A program made the translations under genes and the position numbers. Below the pieces are notes generated by a model that was not told the DNA's origin, did not search any database, and worked only from the letters and a program-made list of their open reading frames with translations. From contig JABFVJ010000056.1 in NCBI GenBank assembly GCA_013362835.1, forward strand, positions 1 to 8,810: 8,810 nt of DNA, read 5' to 3'. Below, piece by piece: positions 1 through 6,560 of this stretch; the stretch's first letter is position 1; the number at the start of each line of letters is the position of its first letter. Source of the DNA: Nonomuraea sp. Its GTDB lineage: Bacteria; Actinomycetota; Actinomycetes; Streptosporangiales; Streptosporangiaceae.

Positions 1-749
1 AGCGCCGCCAGTGTCACCGGCCCCCGCGGGTCGGGCCGCTCGACCTCGACCGCGCTCGGCTCGGCCTGCGAGGCCGCGAGCGCCGCCGCGATCCCCGGCA
101 CGTCGTCCGCCGGCGTCTCCGTCGTCACCCAGCACCGCTCGGCGGGCAGCGGATGCAGCCGGAACGTGGCCTCCGCGATCACGCCGAGGGTGCCGTAGGA
201 GCCGGTGAAGAGCTTGCCGAGGTCGTAGCCTGCGACGTTCTTGACGACCTTGCCGCCCGACCTCGCGATCGTGCCGTCGGCCAGCACCACCGTGACGCCG
301 ATGAGCAGGTCGCGGGCGGTGCCGTAACGGAAGGACCTGGGGCCGGGGAGGGCGGCGGCGAGCGTGCCGCCGACGGTCGCGTCGTCGGCGAAGGGCACGT
401 CGAGCGCCAGCTCCTGCCCCTTGGCCGCGAGCACCCCGGACAGCGTCTCCATGGTCACCCCGGCCTGTACGCGCACCACGAGGTCGCCCGCCGCGTGCTC
501 CAGGACCTCGTTCAGGCAGCACAGGTCGAGCAGCACGTCGCAGCGGGAGGGCGGCGGCCCCCAGTGCAGCTTCGTGCCGCCGCCCACGGGCACCACGGCC
601 AGGTCGTGCTGCGCGCAGGCACGCAGCACGGCGGCGATCTCCTCGGCCGTCTCCGGCAGCGCCACCCACCGGGGCGGGACGCCGCCCACCGCGTCGCCGT
701 CGCCGGCGCGCCTGACCGTCACGCCCGTGGCGGACAGTGGATCCGTCAT
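1..749 (-). CDS. glcE: Glycolate oxidase FAD-binding subunit GlcE, 3' end cut by window edge
   Basis: The minus strand from the ATG at 749 is open to the window edge (249 codons, no stop), so the C-terminus is missing. Visible residues match the GlcE branch of the FAD_binding_4 (PCMH/VAO) fold: the FAD loop VPVGGGTKLHWG (about 54-64), a TVGGTLAAALPGPRSFRYG stretch (about 125-143), and the GlcE hallmark SGGKVVKNVAGYDLGKL (about 164-180) followed by FTGSYGTLGVIAEATFRLHPLP. Established role: one of the flavin subunits of the GlcDEF complex, which oxidises glycolate to glyoxylate and passes electrons to the respiratory chain. The start codon overlaps the glcD stop by one base (TGATG), and a GGAG at 758-761, eight bases upstream and inside glcD, supports both this start and translational coupling. 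GlcF would be expected to the left, outside the window; I cannot see whether it exists. Confidence 0.9.
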   Translation of the reverse strand, partial: MTDPLSATGVTVRRAGDGDAVGGVPPRWVALPETAEEIAAVLRACAQHDLAVVPVGGGTKLHWGPPPSRCDVLLDLCCLNEVLEHAAGDLVVRVQAGVTMETLSGVLAAKGQELALDVPFADDATVGGTLAAALPGPRSFRYGTARDLLIGVTVVLADGTIARSGGKVVKNVAGYDLGKLFTGSYGTLGVIAEATFRLHPLPAERCWVTTETPADDVPGIAAALAASQAEPSAVEVERPDPRGPVTLAA

Positions 750-2188
750 CAGAACTGCTCCGCCCTGCCCGACTCGACCAGCGGATGAACGCCCTTGCGC
801 ACGCCCGGCACCTCCCCGCACAGCCGGGGGGTCGGGAAGACCTTGCCCGGGTTCGACAGGCCCCGAGGATCGAACGCGCACCGGACGAGCTGCATCGTGT
901 CGAGATCATCCTCACTGAACATCTTCGGCATATAGCGGGATTTATCGACCCCGACCCCATGCTCGCCCGTGATCGAGCCGCCGTGCTCCACGCACAGGTC
1001 GAGGATCGCCCCCGACACCGCCTCGGCCCGCTCGCCCGCCCCCGGCTCCGCGTCGTCGAACAGCACCAGCGGGTGCAGGTTGCCGTCGCCCGCGTGGAAG
1101 ACGTTGGCCACCCTGATGCCGTGCTCGCGCGAGAGCCGGTCGATGGCCGCGAGCACGCCGGGCAGCGCCGTACGCGGGACGACGCCGTCCTGGACGATGT
1201 AGGCCGGGCTGATCCGGCCCACGGCCGCGAACGCCGACTTGCGCCCCTTCCAGATCGCCGCCCGCTCCTCGGCCCCGGCCGCCACCCGCAGCTCGAACGC
1301 CCCCGAGCAGATCTGCCTGAGCCGCTCGAACTCCCGCTCCACGGACTCCCGCGGCCCGTCGAGCTCCACGATCAGCACCGCGCCCGCGCCTTGCGGATAG
1401 GAGCAGGCCACGGCCGCCTCGGCGGCCTCGATGGCGAGCGCGTCCATCATCTCGATCGCGGCCGGCACGATGCCCGCCCCGATGATCGCCGACACGGCCT
1501 GCCCGCCCTGCTCGATGCTCTCGAACGCCGCCAGCACCGTCGTCACCGCCTCCGGCGCCCTGCTCAGCCGTACGGTGATCTTGGTGGCGATGCCCAGCGT
1601 GCCCTCCGAGCCGACGAACGCCCCGAGCAGGTCGTAGCCCGGGTCCATGCGGTCGAGCACGACCAGGTCGCCGTCGGGGGTGACGATCTCGCACGCCTCG
1701 ACGTGGTTGACGGTGAAGCCGTACTTGAGGCAGTGGGCGCCGCCCGAGTTCTCGGCCACGTTGCCGCCGATCGAGCAGACCTGCTGGCTGGACGGGTCGG
1801 GGGCGTAGTAGTAGCCCTGGTCGCGCACGGCCTCGGTGATCGCCAGGTTGGTCACGCCCGGCTCCACCACGGCTCGGCGGTCGGGCAGGTCGACCTCCAG
1901 GATCCGGCGCATCTTCGAGGTGACGATCAGCACGCCGTCCTCGCGGGGGAGTGCGCCGCCCGACAGGCCCGTGCCCGAGCCCCTGGCCACGAACGGCACC
2001 CCGAAGTCGTTGCACATCCGCACCACCCGGGCGACCTGCTCGGCCGTGGCGGGCAGCACGACCACGCCCGGGGTCGCCCGGTGATAGGTGAGGCCGTCGC
2101 ACTCGTACGTGCGCAGGCGGACCGGGTCGGTGATCACCGAGTCCGGGGGCAGCAGCGAGCGCAGCGCCGCCGTCAGCGTGTCGAGCAC
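749..2188 (-). CDS. glcD: Glycolate oxidase subunit GlcD (FAD-linked oxidase)
   Basis: A 479-residue FAD-linked oxidase of normal length for GlcD. The N-terminal FAD_binding_4 domain shows FVARGSGTGLSGGALP (66-81), SIGGNVAENSGGAHCLKYG (139-157) and FVGSEGTLGI (191-200). The C-terminal FAD-oxidase_C domain shows VFHAGDGNLHP (363-373) and SITGEHGVGVDK (405-416), the histidine-rich substrate/metal site of the glycolate and D-lactate dehydrogenase family, then NPGKVFP near 446-452. Predicted reaction: glycolate to glyoxylate, with GlcE and usually GlcF. A D-2-hydroxyacid (for example D-lactate) dehydrogenase is the main alternative, but pairing with glcE and malate synthase favours glycolate. The start is GTG: an in-frame TGA at 2201-2203 excludes any longer form except a CTG one codon upstream, and GAGGTG lies 8 bases upstream. 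It follows aceB by 20 nt and overlaps glcE by one base, so all three genes are almost certainly one operon. Confidence 0.93.
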   Translation of the reverse strand: MLDTLTAALRSLLPPDSVITDPVRLRTYECDGLTYHRATPGVVVLPATAEQVARVVRMCNDFGVPFVARGSGTGLSGGALPREDGVLIVTSKMRRILEVDLPDRRAVVEPGVTNLAITEAVRDQGYYYAPDPSSQQVCSIGGNVAENSGGAHCLKYGFTVNHVEACEIVTPDGDLVVLDRMDPGYDLLGAFVGSEGTLGIATKITVRLSRAPEAVTTVLAAFESIEQGGQAVSAIIGAGIVPAAIEMMDALAIEAAEAAVACSYPQGAGAVLIVELDGPRESVEREFERLRQICSGAFELRVAAGAEERAAIWKGRKSAFAAVGRISPAYIVQDGVVPRTALPGVLAAIDRLSREHGIRVANVFHAGDGNLHPLVLFDDAEPGAGERAEAVSGAILDLCVEHGGSITGEHGVGVDKSRYMPKMFSEDDLDTMQLVRCAFDPRGLSNPGKVFPTPRLCGEVPGVRKGVHPLVESGRAEQF

Positions 2189-2196
2189 CAGTTCAT

Positions 2197-2202
2197 CACC
2201 TC
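2197..2202 (-). promoter_or_regulatory. Ribosome binding site of glcD, fixing a GTG start
   Basis: The minus-strand sequence GAGGTG is eight bases upstream of the GTG at 2188. The ATG codons nearby (2208, 2204 and 2196 on the minus strand) are all out of the glcD frame, and an in-frame TGA sits at 2201-2203. The GTG is therefore the best-supported initiation codon. Confidence 0.7.
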
Positions 2203-2208
2203 ATACAT

Positions 2209-3786
2209 CTACGGCATCTGGGCGTACGCGGGCAACGTCAGGAAGTCGGCGAAGTCGTCGTCCAGCGCCACCTCCTTGAACAGCCGCGTGGCCTGTCCGA
2301 ACAGCTCCTCGTCGTATCCCGGCTCGGCGGCGATCCTGGCCAGCTCCTCACCGATGATCCGCTCGACCAGCTCCTTCGTCACCTGGGCCCCGGTGTCGGC
2401 CAGCGTGATGTCGTTGTGGATCCACTGCCAGATCTGCGAGCGCGAGATCTCGGCCGTCGCGGCGTCCTCCATGAGGTTGTGGATGGCGACCGCGCCGAGC
2501 CCGCCCATCCACGCCGCGAGGTAGCGCAGGGCGACGTCCACGTTGTTGCGCAGCCCGGTCTCGGTGATCTCGCCGGGCGTCTCGGAGACCGACAGCAGGT
2601 CGGCGGCCGACACGCTGACGTCCTCGCGCAGCCGGTCGAGCTGGTTGGGCCGCGACCCCAGCACGCCGTCGAACACCTCGCGGCAGACCGGCACCAGGTC
2701 GGGGTGCGCCACCCACGACCCGTCGAACCCGTCGCCCGACTCGCGCGTCTTGTCCGCCCGCACCTTCTCCAGCGCCACCGCGTTGACCTCGGCGTCGCGC
2801 CGCGAGGGGATGAACGCCGCCATCCCGCCGATGGCGTGCGCGCCGCGCTTGTGACACGTACGCACCAGCAGCTCGGTGTAGGCCCGCATGAACGGCGCCG
2901 TCATGGTGACCGCGTTCCGCTCGGGCAGCAGGAACTCGCGCCCCCGCGTGCGGAACTTCTTGATCACGCTGAACAGGTAGTCCCAGCGGCCCGCGTTGAG
3001 CCCGGCCGAGTGGTCGCGCAGCTCGTAGAGGATCTCCTCCATCTCGAACGCCGCCGGGTAGGTCTCGATGAGCACGGTCGCCCTGATGGTCCCGTACGGG
3101 ATGCCGAGGAGCTCCTGCGCCCGCGTGAAGACGTCGTTCCAGAGCCGCGCCTCCAGATGGGACTCCATCTTCGGCAGGTAGAAGTACGGCCCCTTGCCCT
3201 TGTCGAGCTGCCGCTGGGCGCAGTGGAAGAAGTAGAGCCCGAAGTCGAACAGCGACGCCGACACCGGGTGCCCGTCGGCCCGCGCGTGCTTCTCGTCCAG
3301 GTGCCAGCCGCGCGGCCGCACCACGACGGTGGCCAGCTCGTCGTCGGGCCGCAGCGCGTACGTCTTGCCGCCGGTCTCGAAGTCGATCGCGCGGTCGAGC
3401 GCGTCGCGCAGGTTGAGCTGCCCGGACACGCAGTTCTCCCACAGGGGCGAGTTGGCGTCCTCGAAGTCGGCCAGCCACACCTTGGCGCCGGAGTTGAGCG
3501 CGTTGATCGTCATCTTCTTGTCGACCGGGCCGGTGATCTCGACGCGGCGGTCCTCCAGGCCGGGAGCGGGCGGCGCGACCTGCCAGTCGCCCTCCCTGAC
3601 CTCCTTGGTCTCCGGCAGGAAGTCGAGCGTGCCGCCCGCCGACAGCTCCGCCTGCCGGGTCTGGCGGGCGTCGAGCAGCTCCAGCCGCCGCGCGCCGAAC
3701 TCCCGCTGGAGAGCCGCCACGAAGCCGAGCGCCTCCGTCGTGAGGATCTCGTCGAACCGTTCGAGCATCGGGCCGGTGATCTCCAT
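2209..3786 (-). CDS. aceB: Malate synthase, type A
   Basis: A 525-residue protein, the usual length of malate synthase A (the G isoform is about 720). It catalyses glyoxylate + acetyl-CoA + water to (S)-malate + CoA, in the cytoplasm. Visible landmarks: [20 protein letters not shown] (104-123), [11 protein letters not shown] (157-167), [20 protein letters not shown] (199-218), [15 protein letters not shown] (238-252), the family signature [16 protein letters not shown] (257-272) and [19 protein letters not shown] (437-455). By alignment from memory, Arg159 and Asp441 correspond to the catalytic Arg/Asp pair, and Glu241 and Asp269 to the Mg ligands (28 residues apart, as in characterised enzymes). 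All are present, so the enzyme should be active. The ATG at 3786 has a GAGG at 3791-3794, a slightly short four-base gap. As first gene of the aceB-glcD-glcE operon it consumes the glyoxylate made by the other two products. No isocitrate lyase is in the window, so a role in glycolate or purine/allantoin-derived glyoxylate use is as likely as a glyoxylate shunt. Confidence 0.96.
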   Translation of the reverse strand: MEITGPMLERFDEILTTEALGFVAALQREFGARRLELLDARQTRQAELSAGGTLDFLPETKEVREGDWQVAPPAPGLEDRRVEITGPVDKKMTINALNSGAKVWLADFEDANSPLWENCVSGQLNLRDALDRAIDFETGGKTYALRPDDELATVVVRPRGWHLDEKHARADGHPVSASLFDFGLYFFHCAQRQLDKGKGPYFYLPKMESHLEARLWNDVFTRAQELLGIPYGTIRATVLIETYPAAFEMEEILYELRDHSAGLNAGRWDYLFSVIKKFRTRGREFLLPERNAVTMTAPFMRAYTELLVRTCHKRGAHAIGGMAAFIPSRRDAEVNAVALEKVRADKTRESGDGFDGSWVAHPDLVPVCREVFDGVLGSRPNQLDRLREDVSVSAADLLSVSETPGEITETGLRNNVDVALRYLAAWMGGLGAVAIHNLMEDAATAEISRSQIWQWIHNDITLADTGAQVTKELVERIIGEELARIAAEPGYDEELFGQATRLFKEVALDDDFADFLTLPAYAQMP

Positions 3787-3795
3787 GTCCCCTCT

Positions 3796-3810
3796 TTCCG
3801 TATGGTGGAA
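3796..3810 (-). promoter_or_regulatory. Candidate operator A before aceB
   Basis: On the plus strand the site reads TTCCGTATGGTGGAA, with outer arms TTCC/GGAA pairing as an inverted repeat. It lies between the aceB ribosome binding site and the second copy at 3817-3831, which matches it in 12 of 15 positions. TTCC-N7-GGAA palindromes are typical of IclR-type regulators; naming the regulator is inference. Confidence 0.5.
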
Positions 3811-3816
3811 AACTTA

Positions 3817-3831
3817 TTCTGGATTGTGGAA
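3817..3831 (-). promoter_or_regulatory. Candidate operator B before aceB
   Basis: On the plus strand the site reads TTCTGGATTGTGGAA, a degenerate copy of operator A (12 of 15 identical; differences at positions 4, 6 and 9). Its start is 21 bp from the start of operator A, about two helical turns, so a protein could bind both on one DNA face. It overlaps the start site expected from the candidate aceB promoter, which would suit a repressor. Confidence 0.5.
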
Positions 3832-3834
3832 GTG

Positions 3835-3864
3835 AAGCTACTCCCGTCAGGGTTCCCGGGTCAA
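3835..3864 (-). promoter_or_regulatory. Candidate aceB-glcDE promoter
   Basis: Reading the minus strand, TTGACC (3864-3859) and TAGCTT (3840-3835) are separated by 18 bases, a fair match to a vegetative sigma-70-type promoter. Initiation would fall near 3828, giving a leader of about 41 nt that carries both candidate operators. This comes from matching consensus by eye; no transcript data support it. Confidence 0.4.
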
Positions 3865-3867
3865 AGG

Positions 3868-3904
3868 CTGGGGTATCCCTGGGGCGTCTTCGGGGGCATC
3901 CCCG
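3868..3904. repeat. Two copies of a GGGG(T/C)ATCCC near-palindrome
   Basis: CTGGGGTATCCCTG (3868-3881) and CGGGGGCATCCCCG (3891-3904) agree in 11 of 14 positions and are each near-palindromic, 23 bp apart. They lie 37-73 bp upstream of the lipoprotein ATG and on the far side of the candidate aceB promoter. They may be binding sites for a regulator of the lipoprotein-hflX unit or of either divergent gene. The second copy could also form a short hairpin with arms TCGGGG/CCCCGA. No regulator is identified. Confidence 0.35.
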
Positions 3905-3940
3905 ATGTGAGGGCCGGCCACGCCGCGAAATGATCTGGGC

Positions 3941-4633
3941 ATGAAGACGATCGTTGTGGCGGGCGGGCTCCTGGCCTCCGCGTTGTTGTTGACGGGGTGC
4001 GGCATCGAGGCCATCGGCGGCTCCACGAACCAGGACACCGTCTCCTACGAGGTGACGGACAAGGTCTCGAAGCTGCAGCTCCAGAGCGGCGCCGGCGACA
4101 CCGTGATCACCGAGACCACCGGCAACGCCATCCGGGTGATCGAGACGCTGCGCTGGCGGGGCGACGACAAGCCCGAACCCCAGCACAAGGTCGAGGGCGA
4201 GGCCCTGTTCGTGACGTACGACTGCCCGTCCAACTGGGGCAGCTGCAGCGTCGACTACAAGATCGAGGTCCCCAAGGGCCTCGCCGTCGACCTGGACAGC
4301 GGTTCCGGCGACATCACCCTGCGCACGCTGAGCGGCAGGCTCGACGCGCAGCTCGGCTCCGGCGACCTCGACGGCACGGGCATGGCGGGCAAGCAGGTGT
4401 ACGTCAAGACGGGTTCCGGCAACGTCGAGCTCAAGTACACCGCCGCGCCCGACACCCTGGAGCTGGACGCGGGCTCGGGCGACGTGGCCCTCCACCTCCC
4501 CGACGTCGCGTACGACGTGAAGAAGGACATCGGCTCCGGCGACGCCAGCGTGACCGTCAAGTCCGACCCCGCCTCGCCCCACAAGATGTCCCTGACCCTC
4601 GGATCCGGCGACGTGACCGTGTCGGCGGGATAA
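3941..4633 (+). CDS. DUF4097-like lipoprotein with GSGD repeats
   Basis: A 230-residue predicted surface lipoprotein. The N-terminus is a lipoprotein signal peptide: Lys2, a hydrophobic stretch at 4-17, then lipobox LTGC with the lipidated cysteine at 20. The rest is a repetitive beta-rich domain in which GSGD (or SGAGD/GSGN) recurs at about 50, 121, 139, 158, 178, 198 and 221, a period near 20 residues. This resembles the DUF4097 putative adhesin family, thought to form a right-handed beta-solenoid with one repeat per coil. Cys95 and Cys102 are the only other cysteines and could form a disulfide outside the membrane. Molecular function is unknown; attachment to the outer face of the cytoplasmic membrane is the safe inference. 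No convincing Shine-Dalgarno precedes the ATG. hflX follows by 24 nt, so co-transcription is plausible. The nearest gene on the other side, aceB, is divergent. Confidence 0.85.
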   Translation: MKTIVVAGGLLASALLLTGCGIEAIGGSTNQDTVSYEVTDKVSKLQLQSGAGDTVITETTGNAIRVIETLRWRGDDKPEPQHKVEGEALFVTYDCPSNWGSCSVDYKIEVPKGLAVDLDSGSGDITLRTLSGRLDAQLGSGDLDGTGMAGKQVYVKTGSGNVELKYTAAPDTLELDAGSGDVALHLPDVAYDVKKDIGSGDASVTVKSDPASPHKMSLTLGSGDVTVSAG

Positions 4634-4657
4634 CCAGGTGATGACGCCGGGGATGTC

Positions 4658-6130
4658 ATGCCACCATCGTGGGAAGACACCGAGGTGTCCAGACGTTCCC
4701 TCATAGAGATGACACGAATGCACGAATACACCGCGCTCGACGAGTTCGAGACCGGCGACATGGACCTCGAGGAGCGCCAGGCGCTGCGCCGCGTGGCGGG
4801 CCTCTCCACCGAACTCCAGGATGTCTCCGAGGTCGAGTACCGGCAGCTGCGGCTCGAGCGGGTCGTCCTGGTCGGCGTCTGGACCACCGGCACCGCCGAG
4901 GACGCCGACAACTCCCTGCTGGAGCTCAAGCTCCTGGCCGAGACGGCCGGCTCCGAAGTGCTCGAAGGGCTCGTCCAGCGCCGCCAGAAGCCCGACCCGG
5001 CCACCTACATCGGCTCGGGCAAGGCTCTGGAGCTGCGCGACGTGGTCGAGTCGACCGGCGCCGACACCGTGATCTGCGACGGCGAGCTGACCCCCGGCCA
5101 GCTCCGCCAGCTCGAAGAGACGGTCAAGGTCAAGGTCATCGACCGCACCGCCCTGATCCTCGACATCTTCGCCCAGCACGCCAAGAGCCGCGAGGGCAAG
5201 GCCCAGGTCGAGCTCGCGCAGCTGCAGTACCTGCTGCCGCGCCTGCGCGGCTGGGGCGGCAACCTGTCCCGCCAGGTCGGCGGTCGCGCCGCGGGCGGCG
5301 TGGGCATCGGCGGCCGCGGCCCCGGTGAGACCAAGATCGAGCTCGACCGGCGCCGCATCCGCGAGCGCATGTCCAAGCTGCGCCGCCAGATCAGCGGCAT
5401 GTCCACCTCGCGCGAGACCATGCGCCACCGGCGCCAGCGGCGCGAGGTCCCGGCCGTGGCCATCGCGGGCTACACCAACGCGGGCAAGTCCTCGCTGCTC
5501 AACCGCGTCACCGGCGCGGGCGTGCTGGTCGAGGACGCGCTGTTCGCCACGCTCGACCCGACCGTGCGCCGCGCGCGCACGCCCGACGGCCGGCTGTTCA
5601 CGATCGCCGACACCGTCGGCTTCGTCCGCCACCTGCCCCACCAGCTCATCGAGGCGTTCAGGTCCACGCTGGAGGAGGTCGCCGACGCCGACCTGATCCT
5701 GCACGTGGTCGACGGCTCGCATCCCGACCCCGAGGGCCAGCTCGCGGCCGTACGCGAGGTGTTCGCCGACATCGAGGGCGCCTCCGAGGTGCCCGAGATC
5801 GTGGTGATCAACAAGGCCGACGCGGCCGACCAGGAGGTGCTCGACCGCATCGCGCGGCGCGAGCGCGACAGCATCGTGGTCTCCGCCCGCACGGGCAAGG
5901 GCATCGCCGACCTCATGCGGCTCGTCGAGGAGCGGCTGCCGCGCCTCGACCACGAGGTCCACCTGCTGGTCCCGTACGAGCGGGGCGACCTGATCTCGCG
6001 TGCCCACAAGGAGGGCGAGGTGCTCTCCGTCGACCACGTCGAGGACGGCACCGTCCTCCACGCCCGCGTGCTGCCGAGCCTGTTCCAGGAGCTGGAGCGG
6101 GCGGGCAAGCCGGTCGAACGCGTCTCTTAG
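4658..6130 (+). CDS. hflX: GTPase HflX
   Basis: A 490-residue HflX, a ribosome-associated GTPase that splits or rescues stalled ribosomes, notably under stress (established for the family). The N-terminal HflX domain carries KPDPATYIGSGKALEL (111-126) and the linker RGPGETKIELDRRRIRER (220-237), followed by a basic coiled helix. The G domain is intact: G1 GYTNAGKSS (271-279), G2 around DPTVR (300-304), G3 DTVGF (318-322), G4 NKAD (385-388), G5 SA (409-410). A C-terminal domain of about 60 residues follows. The start is uncertain: the ATG at 4658 has GGGGA only four bases upstream, while ATGs at 4709 (Met18) and 4718 (Met21) would give shorter proteins with weaker upstream signals. Homology I can judge begins only after about residue 60, so it does not decide. 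It sits 24 nt after the lipoprotein and is followed by a strong hairpin. Confidence 0.96.
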   Translation: MPPSWEDTEVSRRSLIEMTRMHEYTALDEFETGDMDLEERQALRRVAGLSTELQDVSEVEYRQLRLERVVLVGVWTTGTAEDADNSLLELKLLAETAGSEVLEGLVQRRQKPDPATYIGSGKALELRDVVESTGADTVICDGELTPGQLRQLEETVKVKVIDRTALILDIFAQHAKSREGKAQVELAQLQYLLPRLRGWGGNLSRQVGGRAAGGVGIGGRGPGETKIELDRRRIRERMSKLRRQISGMSTSRETMRHRRQRREVPAVAIAGYTNAGKSSLLNRVTGAGVLVEDALFATLDPTVRRARTPDGRLFTIADTVGFVRHLPHQLIEAFRSTLEEVADADLILHVVDGSHPDPEGQLAAVREVFADIEGASEVPEIVVINKADAADQEVLDRIARRERDSIVVSARTGKGIADLMRLVEERLPRLDHEVHLLVPYERGDLISRAHKEGEVLSVDHVEDGTVLHARVLPSLFQELERAGKPVERVS

Positions 6131-6140
6131 CGGGACGGCT

Positions 6141-6175
6141 GGGCAGCTCTCGCTCAAAGTAGCGCAGAGCTGCCC
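6141..6175 (+). terminator. Hairpin terminator after hflX
   Basis: The arms GGGCAGCTCT (6141-6150) and AGAGCTGCCC (6166-6175) pair perfectly over 10 bp. The stem continues as CGCT/AGCG with one bulged C, leaving the loop CAAAGT. It begins 11 bases after the hflX stop. No T-tract follows (AAATAGGG), which is common for actinobacterial terminators. Because the structure is symmetrical it could also act on minus-strand transcription. Confidence 0.75.
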
Positions 6176-6206
6176 AAATAGGGCAGTGGTCGCCGAACCC
6201 TGGGAT

Positions 6207-6237
6207 TGCTAGGATGGCCAGACCTAACATTGGTCTG
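6207..6237 (+). promoter_or_regulatory. Extended -10 promoter with inverted repeat at the start site
   Basis: TGCTAGGAT (6207-6215) fits the extended -10 form TGN-TANNNT; the -35 position (TGGTCG, 6187-6192) is weak, as extended -10 promoters allow. Transcription would begin near 6221, inside an inverted repeat CAGACC (6219-6224) / GGTCTG (6232-6237) with a 7-base spacer. That placement suits a repressor operator. A short initiating hairpin followed by CTTTTG is an alternative reading. The start would be about 250 nt before the mini-ORF. Confidence 0.4.
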
Positions 6238-6241
6238 CTTT

Positions 6242-6264
6242 TGGGTTTCGGTTCTGGGTTTCGG
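6242..6264 (+). repeat. 10-bp direct repeat TGGGTTTCGG
   Basis: TGGGTTTCGG occurs at 6242-6251 and again at 6255-6264, separated by TTC (13-bp period). It directly follows the inverted repeat at the candidate promoter. It could be a tandem protein-binding site or a replication-slippage duplication; nothing decides between these. Confidence 0.6.
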
Positions 6265-6361
6265 ATGATGACGTTGAGCGCTTCGGTCGTCAGCGGGGGC
6301 CAGGGGGGCAAGGCGGGGCTACGTGACGGATGGGATGAGTGGTCTTTCTTCCGAATAACCC

Positions 6362-6391
6362 TGTACACCAAGCCCGGCTGTGAAATAACGT
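6362..6391 (+). promoter_or_regulatory. Weak candidate promoter nearer the HutI-like gene
   Basis: TGTACA (6362-6367) and TAACGT (6386-6391) are 18 bases apart. The -10 fits TANNNT, while the -35 matches TTGACA in only four of six positions. Initiation near 6398 would give a leader of about 76 nt to the mini-ORF. A short tandem AACTG AACTG (6392-6401) overlaps the expected start site. Confidence 0.25.
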
Positions 6392-6461
6392 AACTGAACT
6401 GAAATCGCCGGATCATGCCACTGGCGATACGGTCACCGCACAACATCACGCGGATGAGAGC

Positions 6462-6467
6462 AGGAGA
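6462..6467 (+). promoter_or_regulatory. Strong Shine-Dalgarno before the mini-ORF
   Basis: AGGAGA lies six bases before the ATG at 6474. It is the best ribosome binding site between hflX and the HutI-like gene, whose own ATG at 6557 has only a G-rich, non-canonical upstream stretch. Ribosomes therefore probably load here and reach the downstream gene through the overlapping stop/start. Confidence 0.6.
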
Positions 6468-6473
6468 CCCCCC

Positions 6474-6560
6474 ATGTCGTCCGGACCCGGAGCGGACTCA
6501 GTGGGCGCGGCACAGGCCGTGCGCTGGGTGCTGCGCCTGCACGGGGCGGTGGTGCGATGA
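6474..6560 (+). CDS. 28-codon ORF translationally coupled to the HutI-like gene
   Basis: An ORF of 28 codons plus TGA, starting MSSGPGADSVGA and ending RWVLRLHGAVVR. Support for translation: an AGGAGA six bases before the ATG; G or C in 22 of 27 third positions after the start codon; and a stop (6558-6560) overlapping the next gene's start in ATGA. The product has no signal peptide, no run of histidines or other regulatory codons typical of attenuators, and matches no family I know. Its C-terminal half could form a short amphipathic helix with three arginines. It may be a genuine microprotein or simply a translation-initiation leader for the amidohydrolase. It is in a different frame from the downstream gene, so it is not a missed N-terminus. 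Confidence 0.5.
   Translation: MSSGPGADSVGAAQAVRWVLRLHGAVVR

Larger units (their letters stand above)
6131..6473. other. 343-bp non-coding region between hflX and the mini-ORF
   Basis: No convincing coding frame is seen here, and the stretch around 6200-6400 is visibly richer in A/T than the flanking genes. It holds the hflX hairpin (6141-6175), an extended -10 element with an inverted repeat (6207-6237), a 10-bp direct repeat (6242-6264), an inverted repeat TGACG-N14-CGTCA (6269-6292), a weak second promoter (6362-6391) and an odd palindrome CGGTCACCG (6430-6438). It is long enough for a regulated leader or a small RNA, but I recognise no riboswitch class. Confidence 0.6.

Noticed and set aside
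737..2524. A 595-codon plus-strand frame antisense to glcD and the end of aceB
   Set aside because: The sequence is Arg/His/Asp-rich and repetitive with no recognisable domain, while the opposite strand encodes a textbook GlcD with all its motifs.
2348..6157. A 1269-codon open frame on the minus strand
   Set aside because: It runs antisense to hflX and the lipoprotein, then in another frame through aceB. Its translation is low-complexity, rich in Gly, Ala, Arg, Val and Asp, with no family motif. Long shadow frames are expected in very GC-rich DNA.
6381..6410. CRP-like site suggested by TGTGA near 6380
   Set aside because: Only one half-site is present; no TCACA partner occurs at the required spacing.
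5913..6449. A 178-codon minus-strand frame reaching into the hflX-HutI intergenic region
   Set aside because: Most of it is antisense to hflX, its intergenic part has no family resemblance, and it crosses the strong hairpin at 6141-6175.
6474..6560. The mini-ORF as a missed N-terminus of the HutI-like protein
   Set aside because: It is in a different frame and ends in TGA at the overlap, and the amidohydrolase already begins with a normal HutI N-terminal strand.
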